This document shows, in pieces, positions 47,894 to 58,180 of a DNA stretch of 64,000 bases. Below the pieces are notes generated by a model, which was not told where the DNA came from, ran no database searches, and saw nothing but the letters and a program-made list of their open reading frames with translations. The position numbers were made by a program, and so were the translations under genes. The stretch spans positions 19,544,258 through 19,608,257 of the forward strand of contig NC_079497.1 of NCBI RefSeq assembly GCF_030052815.1. Direction: 5' to 3'. This stretch comes from Hevea brasiliensis (taxonomy: Eukaryota; Streptophyta; Magnoliopsida; Malpighiales; Euphorbiaceae). Every line of letters starts with the position of its first letter. The first letter of the stretch is position 1.

Positions 47894-48652
47894 AATTTAA
47901 ATTTCGTCCTCGAAATTTACCTGATGCAAACAATTGAGGGAACTGTTGCCTCATCGTCTCTTCACTTTCCCAAGTTGCCTCCTCGGTGTTGTGGTGCCTA
48001 TAAAGCACTTCCACCAGTGGAATTTGCTTATTTCACAACTCTTTCACCTCCCGAGCTGGGATCCGTATGGGTTCTTCTTCATATGTCAAATTCGGTTGTA
48101 CTTCAATTTCTCCCATGGAGATGACATGTGAAGGTTCTGAGCGGTATCTTCTTGGTATAGATACGTGGAACACATTGTGGATCTTATCCAGCTCTAGTGG
48201 TAAAACTAGCCTATAGGCCACTGGACCCATACGTTCAATGACTTCATATGGGCCAATGAACCTAGGGCTTAACTTACCTTTTCTTCCAAACCTTAGTACC
48301 TTCTTCCATGGTGACACCTTGAGGAACACTTTGTCACCAACCGCATGCTCTATTTCTTTTCTCTTCAGGTCGGCATAAGATTTTGTCTATCTGAGGCAAC
48401 CTTCAGATTGGCTTTGATTATCTTTACCTTCTCCTCAGTCTGTTTCACTAGGTCTGGCCCTACCAGTTTATCTTCACCCAATTCAGTCTAGCACACTGGA
48501 GTTCTACATTTCCTCCCATATAGTGCTTCATACGGGGCCATTTGGATGCTAGCTTGGTAGCTATTGTTGTATGCAAATTCTGCTAGTGGAAGGTATCTAT
48601 CCCAACTTCCCTCAAACTCAATGACACAACTCCTCAACATATCCTCAAGGAC
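47891..48652 (-). pseudogene. Element 4 integrase C-terminal part
   Basis: Starts VLEDMLRSCVIEFEGSWDRYLPLAEFAYNNSYQ after the intron-like insert. It then has the GPY/F-type module FIGPYEVIERMGPVAYRL (in the open frame 48,033-48,329) and a chromodomain-like end that is frameshifted. There is a stop for Trp at about 48,488 and a frame break near 48,380. Confidence 0.8.
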
Positions 48653-48727
48653 CTGACATATATTTCTTGTTATTATTATCATTTCGTTTCAATATTTGTA
48701 TTAGTTCAATTGGTTTCAATTGTTTAC
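48653..48727 (-). other. Intron-like 75-nt insert in element 4 integrase
   Basis: On the minus strand ...SERVIQ is followed by GTAAAC...ATGTCAG and then VLEDMLRS. The borders GT and CAG fall exactly at the codon boundary used in element 1. Here the preceding codon is an intact CAG, giving an AG/GTAA donor. It holds in-frame stops and many A/T. The interior differs a good deal from the element 1 insert, while the borders agree. Confidence 0.72.
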
Positions 48728-49566
48728 CTGGATTACTCTTTCTGATTGCCCATCCGTTTGAGGATGGAAAGCTGTGCTGAAGTGGAGTTGTGTACCCAAG
48801 GACTCATGCAACTTCTTCCAAAATCTCGATGTAAACCTTAGGTCTCGATCAGATATGATGAAAAGTGAGATTCCATGCAGTCTAACTATCTCACTGATAT
48901 ACAATTTTGCTAACTTCTCTAGTGAGTAGTCAACCCTAACTGGCAGAAAGTGTGCTGACGTCGTCAATCTATCTGCTATCACCCATACTGCATCATGCTT
49001 CTTTTGGGTGAGAGGTAGACCACTTACAAAATCCATAGTGACCCGATCCCATTTCCATTTAGGTATACATATAGGCTGTAGCAATCTCGATGGAACTTGA
49101 TGTTCTGCCTTGACTTGCTGACATGTCAAGCATTTAGTCACATAGTCAGCTATGTCCTTCTTCATACCAGGCCACCAATACTGAAGCTTCAGATCATGAT
49201 ACATTTTTATACTTCCTGGGTGCATAGCATAAACACTAGTGTGTACCTCTTTCAGAATACTGGCTTTCAATTCCCCATCATCTAGTACACATACTCTTCC
49301 TTTGTAGTACAGACACCCATCTGCCTTCACCTCATAGTCAGTTACTTTCCCTTCTGAGATTTTACTCATAATAGCCTTTAGCTTCTCATCAGCCTTCTGC
49401 CCATCTAAAATCTGCTGTAGCAGGTTTGGCCTCACTTGCAACTCAGCTAAAATAGCTCCATCTTGAGCTAAAGATAGACGGGCATTCAATGATCTCAAAG
49501 TTGTGATGGATTTTCTGCTCAAAGCATCGGCAACTACATTTGCCTTCCCAGGACGGTAGTCAATCA
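48728..49566 (-). pseudogene. Element 4 RNase H end and integrase core
   Basis: Open from 49,567: [18 protein letters not shown], the zinc-binding region [12 protein letters not shown]...[11 protein letters not shown], then the catalytic core TMDFVSGLP and [14 protein letters not shown] up to [13 protein letters not shown] at the intron-like junction. The core DDE residues are visible (Asp, Asp and the Glu of GQSE-type spacing). This stretch is uninterrupted, better preserved than in element 1. Confidence 0.85.
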
Positions 49567-50704
49567 CACAATCATAGTCCTTCAGGAACTTAATCCATCG
49601 CCTCTGTCTAAGGTTGAGCTCCTTCTAGGTTGGCAAGTATTTCAGACTTTTGTGGTCTGTGTAAATGTAGCACTTTTCACCATACAAGTAATGCCTCCAT
49701 ATCTTCAATGCGAAGATAATTGCTGCAAGTTCTAGATCATGGGTAGGGTAATTCTGTTCATGTGGCCTTAGTTGCCTAGAAGCATAGGCGACCACCTTCC
49801 CCTCTTGCATCAATACACACCCTAACCCATTATGAGAGGCATCACTGTAGACCACAAAGTCCTTTCCCGACACTGGCTGTGTTAACACTAGTGCCTCAGT
49901 CAACATAGCCTTCAACTTCTCAAAACTAGTCTGACACTTGTCATTCCAGTCAAATCTGACATTCTTGTGTAACAACTTGGTCATTGGAGCAGCTATTAAA
50001 GAAAATCTCTTCACAAATCTTCTATAATACCCAGCTAGCCCCAAGAAACTTCTGACCTCAGTTGTATTTCTGGGAGGCTTCCATTCCATCACTACTTCTA
50101 TTTTCTTGGGATCCACCCTAATCCCATCAGCTGACACAATGTGTCCAAGGAATGCAGTCTCATTTAACCAGAAGTCACACTTGGACAACTTAGCATATAG
50201 TTTCTCTTCTCTCAGGGTTTGCAGAACAATCCTCAAATGCTCATCATGTTCTTCCCTAGTCTTGGAATACACCAAAATATCATCAATAAAGACCACTACG
50301 AACCGATCTGGGTATGGATGGAAGATAAGGTTCATAAGGTCCATGAATGCCGCTGGTGCATTTGTTAGGTCAAAGGGCATCACCAGAAACTCATAATGCT
50401 CATATCGGGTCTTGAATGCAGTCTTTGGCACATCTGCATCCTTCACCCTCAACTGATGATACCCTGATCTGATATCAATTTTTGAAAATACTCCTGCTCC
50501 CTTCAATTGATCAAACAAATCATCAATTCTAGGCAATGGATACTTATTCTTCATTGTCACTTTATTCAACTGCCGGTAATCAATGCATAACCTCAAAGTC
50601 CCATCCTTCTTCTTCACAAACAGCACTGGAGCTCCCCATGGTGACACACTGGGGCGTATAAACCCCTTATCCAGTAACTCTTGTAATCGGATTTTCGCCT
50701 TCAC
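49567..50704 (-). pseudogene. Element 4 reverse transcriptase and RNase H
   Basis: RT with [31 protein letters not shown], catalytic FIDDILVYS (about 50,265-50,295) and RNase [18 protein letters not shown] and [11 protein letters not shown]. It is open for 359 codons from 50,704, with one CAG-to-TAG stop at about 49,625. Upstream, a frame break separates it from the protease at about 50,700. Confidence 0.88.
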
Positions 50705-51213
50705 CCTGTGGGCGCCATCCTATAAGAAGCAATAGAGATTGGTGCTGTACTCGGCAGTATCTCAATAGCAAATTCAACTTCTCTTTCTGGTGGCAAACCA
50801 GGCAATTCTTTAGGGAACACATCTGGGAAATCTTTTATTGTGGGTATATCACATAAATCTGGCTTAGCCTGCCTAGTATTCACCACATGTGCTAGGTAGG
50901 CTTCACAGCCTTTTCTCATCAGTTTTCTTGCAACTGTGGCTGAGATGACATTGGACAAGGAATCTGTCCTTTCCCCCACAACTGTGATCTCATTACCCTC
51001 AGGAGTTTTCAAAGAAATCCTCTTCGCCACAATCAACCATTGCTCGATGACGTGACAACCAATCCATTCCCAAAATCACGCCAAACTCATGGAAAGGCAA
51101 CTCAATCAGTCCGCCAAGAATTCATACCCAATCCTTAACGCAACCCTTGTATACTTTGTTCACCACTACACTGTGGCCCAATAGATTAGTGACTAGAATG
51201 TCTTGTCACTTTT
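50701..51213 (-). pseudogene. Element 4 protease-RT linker, cut by Cassandra
   Basis: Readable as RISLKTPEGNEITVVGERTDSLSNVISATVARKLMRKGCEAYLAHV and DFPDVFPKELPGLPPEREVEFAIEILP, matching element 1 at 17,500-17,830. The part before 51,036 (DVILGMDWL region) has several one-base losses. It ends where Cassandra DNA begins. Confidence 0.8.
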
Positions 51214-51231
51214 CAGATCGGAATTGGAATG

Positions 51232-51351
51232 GAGAATTCTTGTGCCATTCCACAAAAGGCGCCTCTAGTGATTAGTTCCCCATCTTATATCATCATTTTT
51301 GAGCTCAAGACCATCTCCGTGCCGATGTGGGATTTGGATCATCCTTTCACA
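51232..51351 (-). repeat. Inverted, truncated Cassandra LTR lacking the 5S domain
   Basis: The plus strand ends cctttcaca at 51,351, the reverse of the LTR start. Reading outward, the LTR proceeds to the gccattccac word that borders the 5S domain. It then jumps to a ggaatggagaa word from the far side, so the 5S part is missing. A scrambled bit of internal domain (51,352-51,445) joins it head to head with copy 1. Confidence 0.75.
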
Positions 51352-51445
51352 GACCTTTTTCCTTTCGGACTCGCAGCCGCGTGTCCTCTTGGGCGATGGG
51401 CAAAACTTCCGAGGACGCCGAGTCCCGAAAGGGGGAAAAAGGTCC

Positions 51446-51725
51446 CGTGAAAGGATGATCCTTAGGCAAATCCCACATCGGCAAAGCACTGAGATGGTCT
51501 TGGGGTCAAAAGTAATGATATATAAAATGGGGGAACTAATTACTAGAGGCGCCTTTTGGTGGAATGGCCTCGAGAGTTGGAAGAACTCCAGGTTAAACGT
51601 GCTCGCTTGAGAGAAATCCTAGGATGGGTGACCTCCGGGAAGTTCTCCATTCCACCTATGGACAAAACCGTGAGGCTTATGGCCAAAGCGACAATTCCTC
51701 TAGTGGCTGGTTCCCGATCGTTACA
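51446..51725 (+). repeat. Cassandra LTR copy 1
   Basis: Begins CGTGAAAGG and ends CGTTACA. The 5S-like region reads GTTAAACGTGC and then GATGGGTGACC, with a base lost before GGGAAGT. The following primer site has lost bases (tggtatcgagc). Confidence 0.85.
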
Positions 51726-51808
51726 ATTGGTATCGAGCCGCCGCGTGTCCTCTTGGGCGATGGTGGGCAAACTCGAGGACGCCGAGTCCCGAAAGGGGGA
51801 AAAGGTCC

Positions 51809-52084
51809 CGTGAAAGGATGATCCTTAGGCAAATCCCACATCGGCAAAGCACGAGATGGTCTTGGGCTCAAAAGTAATGATATATAAGATGGGGGAACTA
51901 ATCACTAGAGGCGCCTTTGTGGAATGGCCCGAGAGTTGGAAGAACTCCGTGGTTAAACGTGCTCGCTTGAGAGAAATCCTAGGATGGGTGACCTCCGGGA
52001 AGTTCTCCATTCCACCTATGGGACAAAACCGTGAGGCTTATGGCCAAAGCGACAATTCCTCTAGTGGCTGGTTCCCGATCGTTA
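51809..52084 (+). repeat. Cassandra LTR copy 2
   Basis: Begins CGTGAAAGG; the end is shortened to CGTTA before the primer site. It has one-base gaps like copy 1 and is the shortest copy. Confidence 0.82.
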
Positions 52085-52174
52085 ATTGGTATCGAGCCGC
52101 CGCGTGCCTCTTGAGCGATGGTGGGGCAAACCTCAGCGAGGACGCTGAGTCCCGAAAAGGGGGGAAAAAGGTCC

Positions 52175-52455
52175 TGTGAAAGGATGATCCCTTAGGCAAA
52201 TCCCACATCGGCAAAGCACGGAGATGGTCTTGGGCTCAAAAGTAATGATATATAAAATGGGGGAACTAATCACTAGAGGCGCCTTTTGGTGGAACGGCCT
52301 GGAGAGTTGGAAGAACTCGTGGTTAAACGTGCTCGCTTGAGAGCAATCTCGGGATGGGTGACCTCGGGAAGTGCTCCATTCCACCTATGGGACAAAACCG
52401 TGAGGCTCATGGCCAAAGCGACAATTCCTCTAGTGGCTGGTTCCCGATCGTTACA
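52175..52455 (+). repeat. Cassandra LTR copy 3
   Basis: Begins TGTGAAAGG and ends CGTTACA. The box C region is GATGGGTGACC with bases missing before GGGAAGT. Confidence 0.87.
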
Positions 52456-52545
52456 ATTGGTATCGAGCGCCGCGTGTCCTCTTGGGCGATGTGGGGCAAA
52501 CCTCAGCGAGGACGCTGAGTCCCGAAAGGGGGGGGAAAAAGGTCC

Positions 52546-52830
52546 TGTGAAAGGATGATCCCTTAGGCAAATCCCACATCGGCAAAGCACGGAGATGGTC
52601 TTGGGGTCAAAAGTAATGATATATAAAATGGGGGAACTAATTACTAGAGGCGCCTTTTGGTGGAATGGCCTGGAGAGTTGGAAGAACTCCAGGGTTAAAC
52701 GTGCTCGTTTGAGAGAAATCCTAGGATGGGTGACCTCCTGGGAAGTTCTCCATTCCACCTATGGGACAAAACCGTGAGGCTTATGGCCAAAGCGGACAAT
52801 TCCTCTAGTGGCTGGTTCCCGATCGTTACA
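52546..52830 (+). repeat. Cassandra LTR copy 4
   Basis: Begins TGTGAAAGG and ends CGTTACA. It has complete boxes A and C (GATGGGTGACCTCCTGGGAA) and is followed by the best-preserved primer site. Confidence 0.9.
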
Positions 52831-52923
52831 ATTGGTATCAGAGCCGCTCGCGTGTCCTCTTGGGCGATGGTGGGGCAAACCTCAGCGAGGACGCTGAGTC
52901 CCGAAAGGGGGGGAAAAAGGTCC

Positions 52924-53208
52924 TGTGAAAGGATGATCCCTTAGGCAAATCCCACATCGGCAAAGCACGGAGATGGTCTTGGGCTCAAAAGTAATGATAT
53001 ATAAGATGGGGGAACTAATCACTAGAGGCGCCTTTTGGTGGAATGGCCTGGAGAGTTGGAAGAACTCCAGGGTTAAACGTGCTCGTTTGAGAGCAATCCT
53101 GGGATGGGTGACCTCCTGGGAAGTGCTCCATTCCACCTATGGGACAAAACCGTGAGGCTCATGGCCAAAGCGGACAATTCCTCTAGTGGCTGGTTCCCGA
53201 TCGTTACA
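52924..53208 (+). repeat. Cassandra LTR copy 5
   Basis: Begins TGTGAAAGG and ends CGTTACA, with the complete 5S-like domain at 53,037-53,137. It is followed directly by element 4 gag/protease sequence, so this is the right border of the array. Confidence 0.9.
53037..53137 (+). promoter_or_regulatory. 5S rRNA-derived domain in Cassandra LTR (copy 5)
   Basis: About 101 nt bounded by GGTGGAATGG and CCATTCCACC, a perfect 10-bp inverted repeat that would close the domain as helix I closes 5S rRNA. Inside are GAACTCC, box A GTTAAACGTGCTC and box C GATGGGTGACCTCCTGGGAA at 5S spacing (31 nt from GTTAA to GATGGG). Plant 5S has the same layout with different helix I bases. Known Cassandra elements are proposed to use this as a pol III promoter. 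Confidence 0.85.
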
Positions 53209-54570
53209 CTCCCCTACTAATATCCCCCTTTCTACAGGTAGGTTGATGCAGATGTATGAATGAGTGGATCTTGGATCCACCAATGCATGCAAAAATGTAT
53301 TGTAGAGGGAGAACGTAACCCTGATGACGTCTGGGGCATCTTGCTCCTCCTGAGCTCTCATGGCATAGGCTCGCAGTGGTCCGCCTCGAGCCTCTCTCAC
53401 GGCTTAGATGCAGCCTCTCGTGATGGTCTCACCGCCTCAGATTTGCCGATTTCCTACCCCTTTGTGGTGCAGAGCAGTGCATCTGCTTGTGTTGGAGCAA
53501 CAGAGTGCTTTATGCGTGGACAATTTCTCACCGATGCTCTGTCGACCCACACCTTAAGTAGGCACCAGCCACTCTCCAACACTCCCTTATGCCACTTCGT
53601 GCAATGTGGACATGCGTAAGATGCCGGGTGGTCCCCTAAACTCGCCCTCGGAGAGCTGCCACAGATGGTGTGGACTGACCTCTCCTAGGGGTGAATCGTG
53701 GCTGGGCCCCGAGACCGACTCGACCTTGAGGTTGACCTGAACTCTGTGCAGGTGGACCTTTGAACCTTTTTCCTGGTGCAGAAGATGAGATAGACTGACC
53801 CGGGCCCCTCTTTTGCTGTCTCTCTCTTTTGGCCTGCTTACTTATTCTAACCTTTTCAACTTTTATTGCAGCTTCCACTAATTTAGTGAAGTCTGTGATT
53901 CCCAAGGCAGTAATCATGATCTTTATGTTGTCATTTAATCCCTCTTCAAATCTTTTACACCTCTCGGCTTCATTAGGGACTATCTCCCTTCCATAACGAC
54001 TCAGTCTGATAAATTCCTTTTCATACTCTGCCACAGTCAGCTGTCTCTACCTCAAATTAATGAACTCTCTTCTTCTTTCTTCCAGGTATACACTACCCAC
54101 ATATTTCTTCTTAAATTCTAAAAGGAAGAAGTAGCAAGTTATTACTTCTGGCTGTACTTCACTGGACACCGTATCCCACCATTCATATGCATCATCCTGC
54201 AACAGAGATATAGCAGCTTCTAGGTTTTGCTCTGGAGTGCAATGGAGTTATTTTAAAACCCTTCCTGTTCTGTTCAACCAATTTTCGGCTGCAACAGAAT
54301 CATCTTCTCTCTTGCCAAAGAAATCCACTGCTCTAAATTTTCTCAGTCTTTCCAGGTGTGATTTCTATTGTGGAGGTGGTGGTGGTGGTGGTGGTGGCAT
54401 TACCCCAGCCATTTGTCAGAAGAATTCGGCTATTTGCTGGAACATGGCCTGTGAAAGCCGAGGTGCTCGCTTGAGTGGCGGCAGGTTCTCCCTACCCCAT
54501 TCTCGCCATCTGCAGGTGGAGCATGACCCTCCACTTCCTCCTCAACTGCCCTCTGAGATGTGGGGTCCAT
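53209..54570 (-). pseudogene. Element 4 gag, zinc knuckle and protease start
   Basis: The start codon is at 54,570 on the minus strand. The frame 53,636-54,034 gives MAEYEKEFIRLSRYGREIVPNEAERCKRFEEGLNDNIKIMITALGITDFTKLVEAAIKVEKVR, the gag fold. Near 53,137-53,400 is the protease site ALVDPRSTHSYI (Gly of DPGST changed to Arg). The knuckle region 53,480-53,640 is full of small deletions. Not functional. Confidence 0.8.
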
Positions 54571-54680
54571 ATCCTAATCAAAATAACAAAGACAAACAGA
54601 TCTGCATTAGTATCACCTCGACTCTTACAAATGCAATGCATGGTATGGACTCAATCTAGGCCTAGAAACACCTAAACCGT

Positions 54681-54692
54681 GCTCTGATACCA
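54681..54692 (-). promoter_or_regulatory. Primer-binding site, initiator tRNA-Met (element 4)
   Basis: TGGTATCAGAGC on the minus strand, five bases inside the 5' LTR; same spacing as in elements 1 and 2. Confidence 0.92.
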
Positions 54693-54697
54693 CTAAA

Positions 54698-57600
54698 TGT
54701 GACGCCCCTTACCCGTCTACAGTATAACCGAGTAAGATATGTCACACAGTGCACCGGAACACTCTATTTTATCTTAATCATTTTTTTTATTCTTCCTTAA
54801 TTTATTTTTATCATAGTTATGAAGTACAATATATTTCATTCAAGTCATTTATTGAAATTATAATTTATTTGAGGTTCTGCAAATTTTATAAAAAATTCGA
54901 CAGAGTGCCGGCAAAAAATGGAGAAAACAGTTCTTCGGAACCTGTGAAAAACACTTTCAATAATCATTTCCAATCATTCTCAAACTCCAATAACCATCAA
55001 CATGGTCTCAATATTTTTCAACAATATTTCCATTTCTCATTCATTCATTTCATATGATATTCATATACAAGTCATAAATAAATACTCAATGTTCTATTCA
55101 TAAACACAATTTTCACTATTTACATTAATATCAAAACACATTACATAAGTCTTATTATACATGAGAAAATAAAAGTTTGATTACATAATACCAAAATGAA
55201 ACCTAGGGTCCTACCAATGCACTGAAGACGGTGAGGTGACACGGATACTATGCAGAACTGCAGATGGTCTCACCCAGTCTGTGGTCTACTGGGCTCTCGG
55301 TCGGTCTCTCCAGAACCTATGCGTGGCAAAAAGCAACGTGCTAAGCAATAATACTTAGTGGTGCCAATAATAAAATAAAAAGAAATAATAGAAAATAAAT
55401 ATGCAGTACATGTTCTGATGTCTTAAGTAGACAATTTTTTTTTTTTATCATTATTGGTAATCTTATTTATTTTATATTTGTTATATTTATAATTTCATTA
55501 AATTTATCCACTTTCATTTTTAGTTGCCCAAGTAACCTATACTGGATGACTAGACTGCATAAACGGGTAAACTGGCACTGGGTATCAAGTACCTCGGGCC
55601 GTCACACCATCGGTCACATATGTATCTCCCGGTGTGCAACAGAATAGCTAATGAGCTGTGATAAATATTAGGCATAAGATCAAGTATCAACACAATGTCA
55701 CAATGGCTAAAAGCCATAAAATCACATAATGGCATAATGCCATGTGCAGTACTGCTAATTGAACCCTATTGGCATGCCAACCTATCCAAACCAATCTTGC
55801 TAGGTGTACTAGGGCATGTTACACTTTTAAAATTTGCAATTCTTGAAATTTAAGTTTAGGTATTACTATTCATTTCATTAGTCAACTAAAATATTGACTT
55901 TAGCATAGACAATAGGTACATTGGTTCTAATACTCCCAACATACCACATTTTGCATTCTAAAATTGTTGGTATTGGTTGCCAATACCATTTCTAAGCTTA
56001 ATGTTAATTGTTTAAAATTTTCAGATTTCAAGCTTTGTGTTTACTGTTCAATTAGTCATTTTTGCAGTGAGAATTTGGCAAAATGATCAACATGAAAGTT
56101 GTTCCTTATTTTGTCTAGTTATATTTCCTTTTTTGAATCACTCCATTTAGAGTTTTGTAGCTCAAGTTATGGCCCAAAAACCACAACTGGCCGGATTGAA
56201 AATTTTTCAGAATTTCTGGACTGACCAAATCTATAGTACTTGAAACAGTGACTGCAACTCACTTTTTGAATATGTTCTGATCATAATTTGGGTTAGGTTT
56301 CTTCATGAAAGTTTTAGATCTATATCTCAGCTTATTGCTGGTAAAATTTCAGGTCAATTGGACCTTTCTACACTGAGTTATGGTGAAATGACCAAATACT
56401 ATTCATTTGGTCATTTTGCCCAGGCAGAATACAGGTCACCCGGATTAGGGCAAGCTTTTGGTCAACTTGGTTTGGTTTTTTGGACATGGTTTCTTCACCA
56501 AAGTTGTGCCATTATGTGTCTAGTTTCATGTCCAATTGGTCTTGCACTAATTGAACCTCTACAATTCAAGTTATTTCTACCCAAACCTGATGGACTCTTA
56601 CCCAGCCCTGCAGGTCACCAAGGGCAGCCACACCAACTTCATTTCCCACTACATAAACCACTTCATTTCTCATTCACACATAACCAAATGGTCACTAATT
56701 GACCATTAAAACTTACTTTCACCATTACATGATCAACATCTCAATTTTGGGTCCAAACCCTAGCTCTACCATTTCAATTTTTCAAACACATACAATCAAT
56801 GGATCAATTCATACTCCTAATGATGCATATACAAGTTTAAAGAATTAATTGACACTAACCTTTGTTGGAGAGTTTCCATAGCTTAGAAAACTTCTTGATT
56901 TTTCTTTCATTTTGCTGCCCAAAGCTTCCTCAAGGTGCTAGGTTAATTTTTTTTGTGAAGAAGGCTAGGGTTTTGGAGTGAGATTTGGTGAGGTTGGGAG
57001 CTTGGGTGAGCTTTAATGGAGTTTTCCTTCCTCTCTCTCTCTCTCTCTCCATGTTTTTGGCTGTCCCAAAGGTTGAAGAAGCAACTGATTTTTCTTTCTT
57101 TTTTTCTGCCCATAAAGTCATTTTAAATAAGTTAATGCCATGTGTCAAAGTTTGATTGGGTGGGAGGATTTTTAATGACATCATAATGATGTCATAATTC
57201 CAATTCTTTAATTTTCCTTCCTTTTATTGTCTACTAAATTTCAATTTAATTTTTAGCAATATTTATTCACATTTTATGTCATAGTAAATATTTACTTAAC
57301 TGGACAAGTTGGCCAAAAATCATCTCTAAAGACGAAATGACCAAAATGCCCTCCGTTTAGCTTAACAGACTAAAATTGTCTGTACCAATTGAAAATTTTT
57401 TTCTAAGCATTTTCTTAGCATTCTAATGCCATAAAAACCTCAATGACCCTTCTCTGGAGTCTCAAAAATTATTTTATAAATTTTTCCCCAGGTCTAGGGC
57501 TCCTAGTTGCCAGAACCACAACTTCCCACTAGGTTACCCATCGCTTGGGCACCGGCTCATTTAACTTGGTTGTATTTTATTTCTAAATTTTTTTTCTAAA

Positions 57601-57737
57601 TTTTTCTTATTAATATTTGAGTTAATTATGGTTCCTCACTTTAGTTTAAATATTTTTCCGGACGTTCTAACTGTCCGGACCGACATTGGTCACCGGAACA
57701 GTAGAATGTACGCAGTTGCTACAGGGAGGGTGTTACA
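54698..57737 (-). repeat. Element 4, 5' LTR
   Basis: 3,040 bases, ends TGTGACGCCCC and GGTGTTACA. It contains the stem-loop at 55,341-55,358, the hairpin cluster at 55,643-55,780, a (CT)n run near 57,031-57,048 and the 5S-like block at 57,521-57,565. It is full length compared with the deleted 3' copy. Confidence 0.9.
57521..57565 (-). promoter_or_regulatory. 5S rRNA-like block, element 4 5' LTR
   Basis: Same arrangement as at 47,665-47,709: GTTAAATGAGC, GATGGGTAACC, 4-base spacer, GGGAAGT. It is 172 nt from the LTR start. In a functional element this LTR copy would drive transcription. Confidence 0.55.
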
Positions 57738-58163
57738 GTGCCGTTTGTATTTGGAGCAAAATAGTTTTTCAAAAACATGTAAAATGCACTTCTAATAAAT
57801 TTGTTCAATCCCAAACTCCAATATGACTCAACACAAATCAATTTTCTCAACATTTGTCAAACTTAGTTCAATCTCATTTTCAGTAGTTCCAAAAATAGAA
57901 TGCAAAATAACTGAGTAGTTCAAAAGCTGAGATAAGAGAAGTATAATACAATATTTTTACAAGCAAAAATAATTTACAACTTTAGTTTACAACTGTTTAA
58001 GACCAAGTACAATATATACATACAGTTCACATACATTACAACAAAAATTAAAAAAAGGTGGTATACTCAATATACTCGGCAAAATCCCAAAAGTGTAGCA
58101 CAAGCAGCCTACTCTGCTGCTTTATCTGTCTGTCTACCTACGACAACAATGAAAAAGCTATCG

Positions 58164-58180
58164 CTGAGCCAATGTCTCAG
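58164..58180. other. Conserved LTR stem-loop (element 5)
   Basis: CTGAG-CCAATGT-CTCAG. It occupies the place of CTAAG...CTTAG in elements 1 and 4: the A-to-G change on the left arm is matched by T-to-C on the right, so pairing is kept. TGGTG follows as in the others. Confidence 0.6.

Larger units (their letters stand above)
51214..53208 (+). mobile_element. Cassandra-type TRIM array carrying 5S rRNA sequence
   Basis: Five direct LTR copies of 276-285 bp (51,446-51,725; 51,809-52,084; 52,175-52,455; 52,546-52,830; 52,924-53,208) are separated by four internal domains of 83-93 bp. Each internal domain starts with an initiator tRNA-Met primer site (best copy TGGTATCAGAGC at 52,833-52,844) and ends in a purine tract (cccgaaaggggggaaaaagg). 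LTRs read TGTGAAAGG...CGATCGTTACA and contain a 5S rRNA-derived region with boxes A and C on the plus strand. There is no coding capacity. This matches Cassandra, the plant terminal-repeat retrotransposon in miniature with 5S promoters. At the left, 51,232-51,351 is a truncated LTR in inverse orientation. The array is inserted between gag and protease of element 4; no clean target duplication is visible. Open frames here are spurious. Confidence 0.92.
45231..57737 (-). mobile_element. Element 4: Ty3/gypsy chromovirus-like retrotransposon containing a Cassandra array
   Basis: A 12.5-kb minus-strand element: 5' LTR 54,698-57,737, tRNA-iMet primer site 54,681-54,692, gag-pol, PPT 47,882-47,893, and 3' LTR 45,231-47,880, with exact GTGCC target duplications. 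Proteins are close to those of element 1, so both belong to one Del/Tekay-like lineage, but the LTRs differ appreciably. It sits within the 3' LTR of element 5 and is itself split at about 51,214-53,208 by Cassandra sequences. It is defective. Confidence 0.9.

Noticed and set aside
51229..53155. Many overlapping open frames on both strands of 51.2-53.2 kb
   Set aside because: They repeat with the array unit, read through LTR and primer site, and have no protein-family features.
51446..53208. A regular tandem array with a period of about 370 bp, possibly CRISPR or satellite DNA
   Set aside because: The units are LTRs with TG...CA ends, a tRNA-Met primer site and a purine tract, so this is a retrotransposon array. 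The spacers are shared, not unique.
52175..53208. A cellular 5S rRNA gene cluster
   Set aside because: Only the inner 5S region matches. The 5' part and helix I differ, there is no T-run terminator after the 120-nt gene, and LTR and PBS features surround it.
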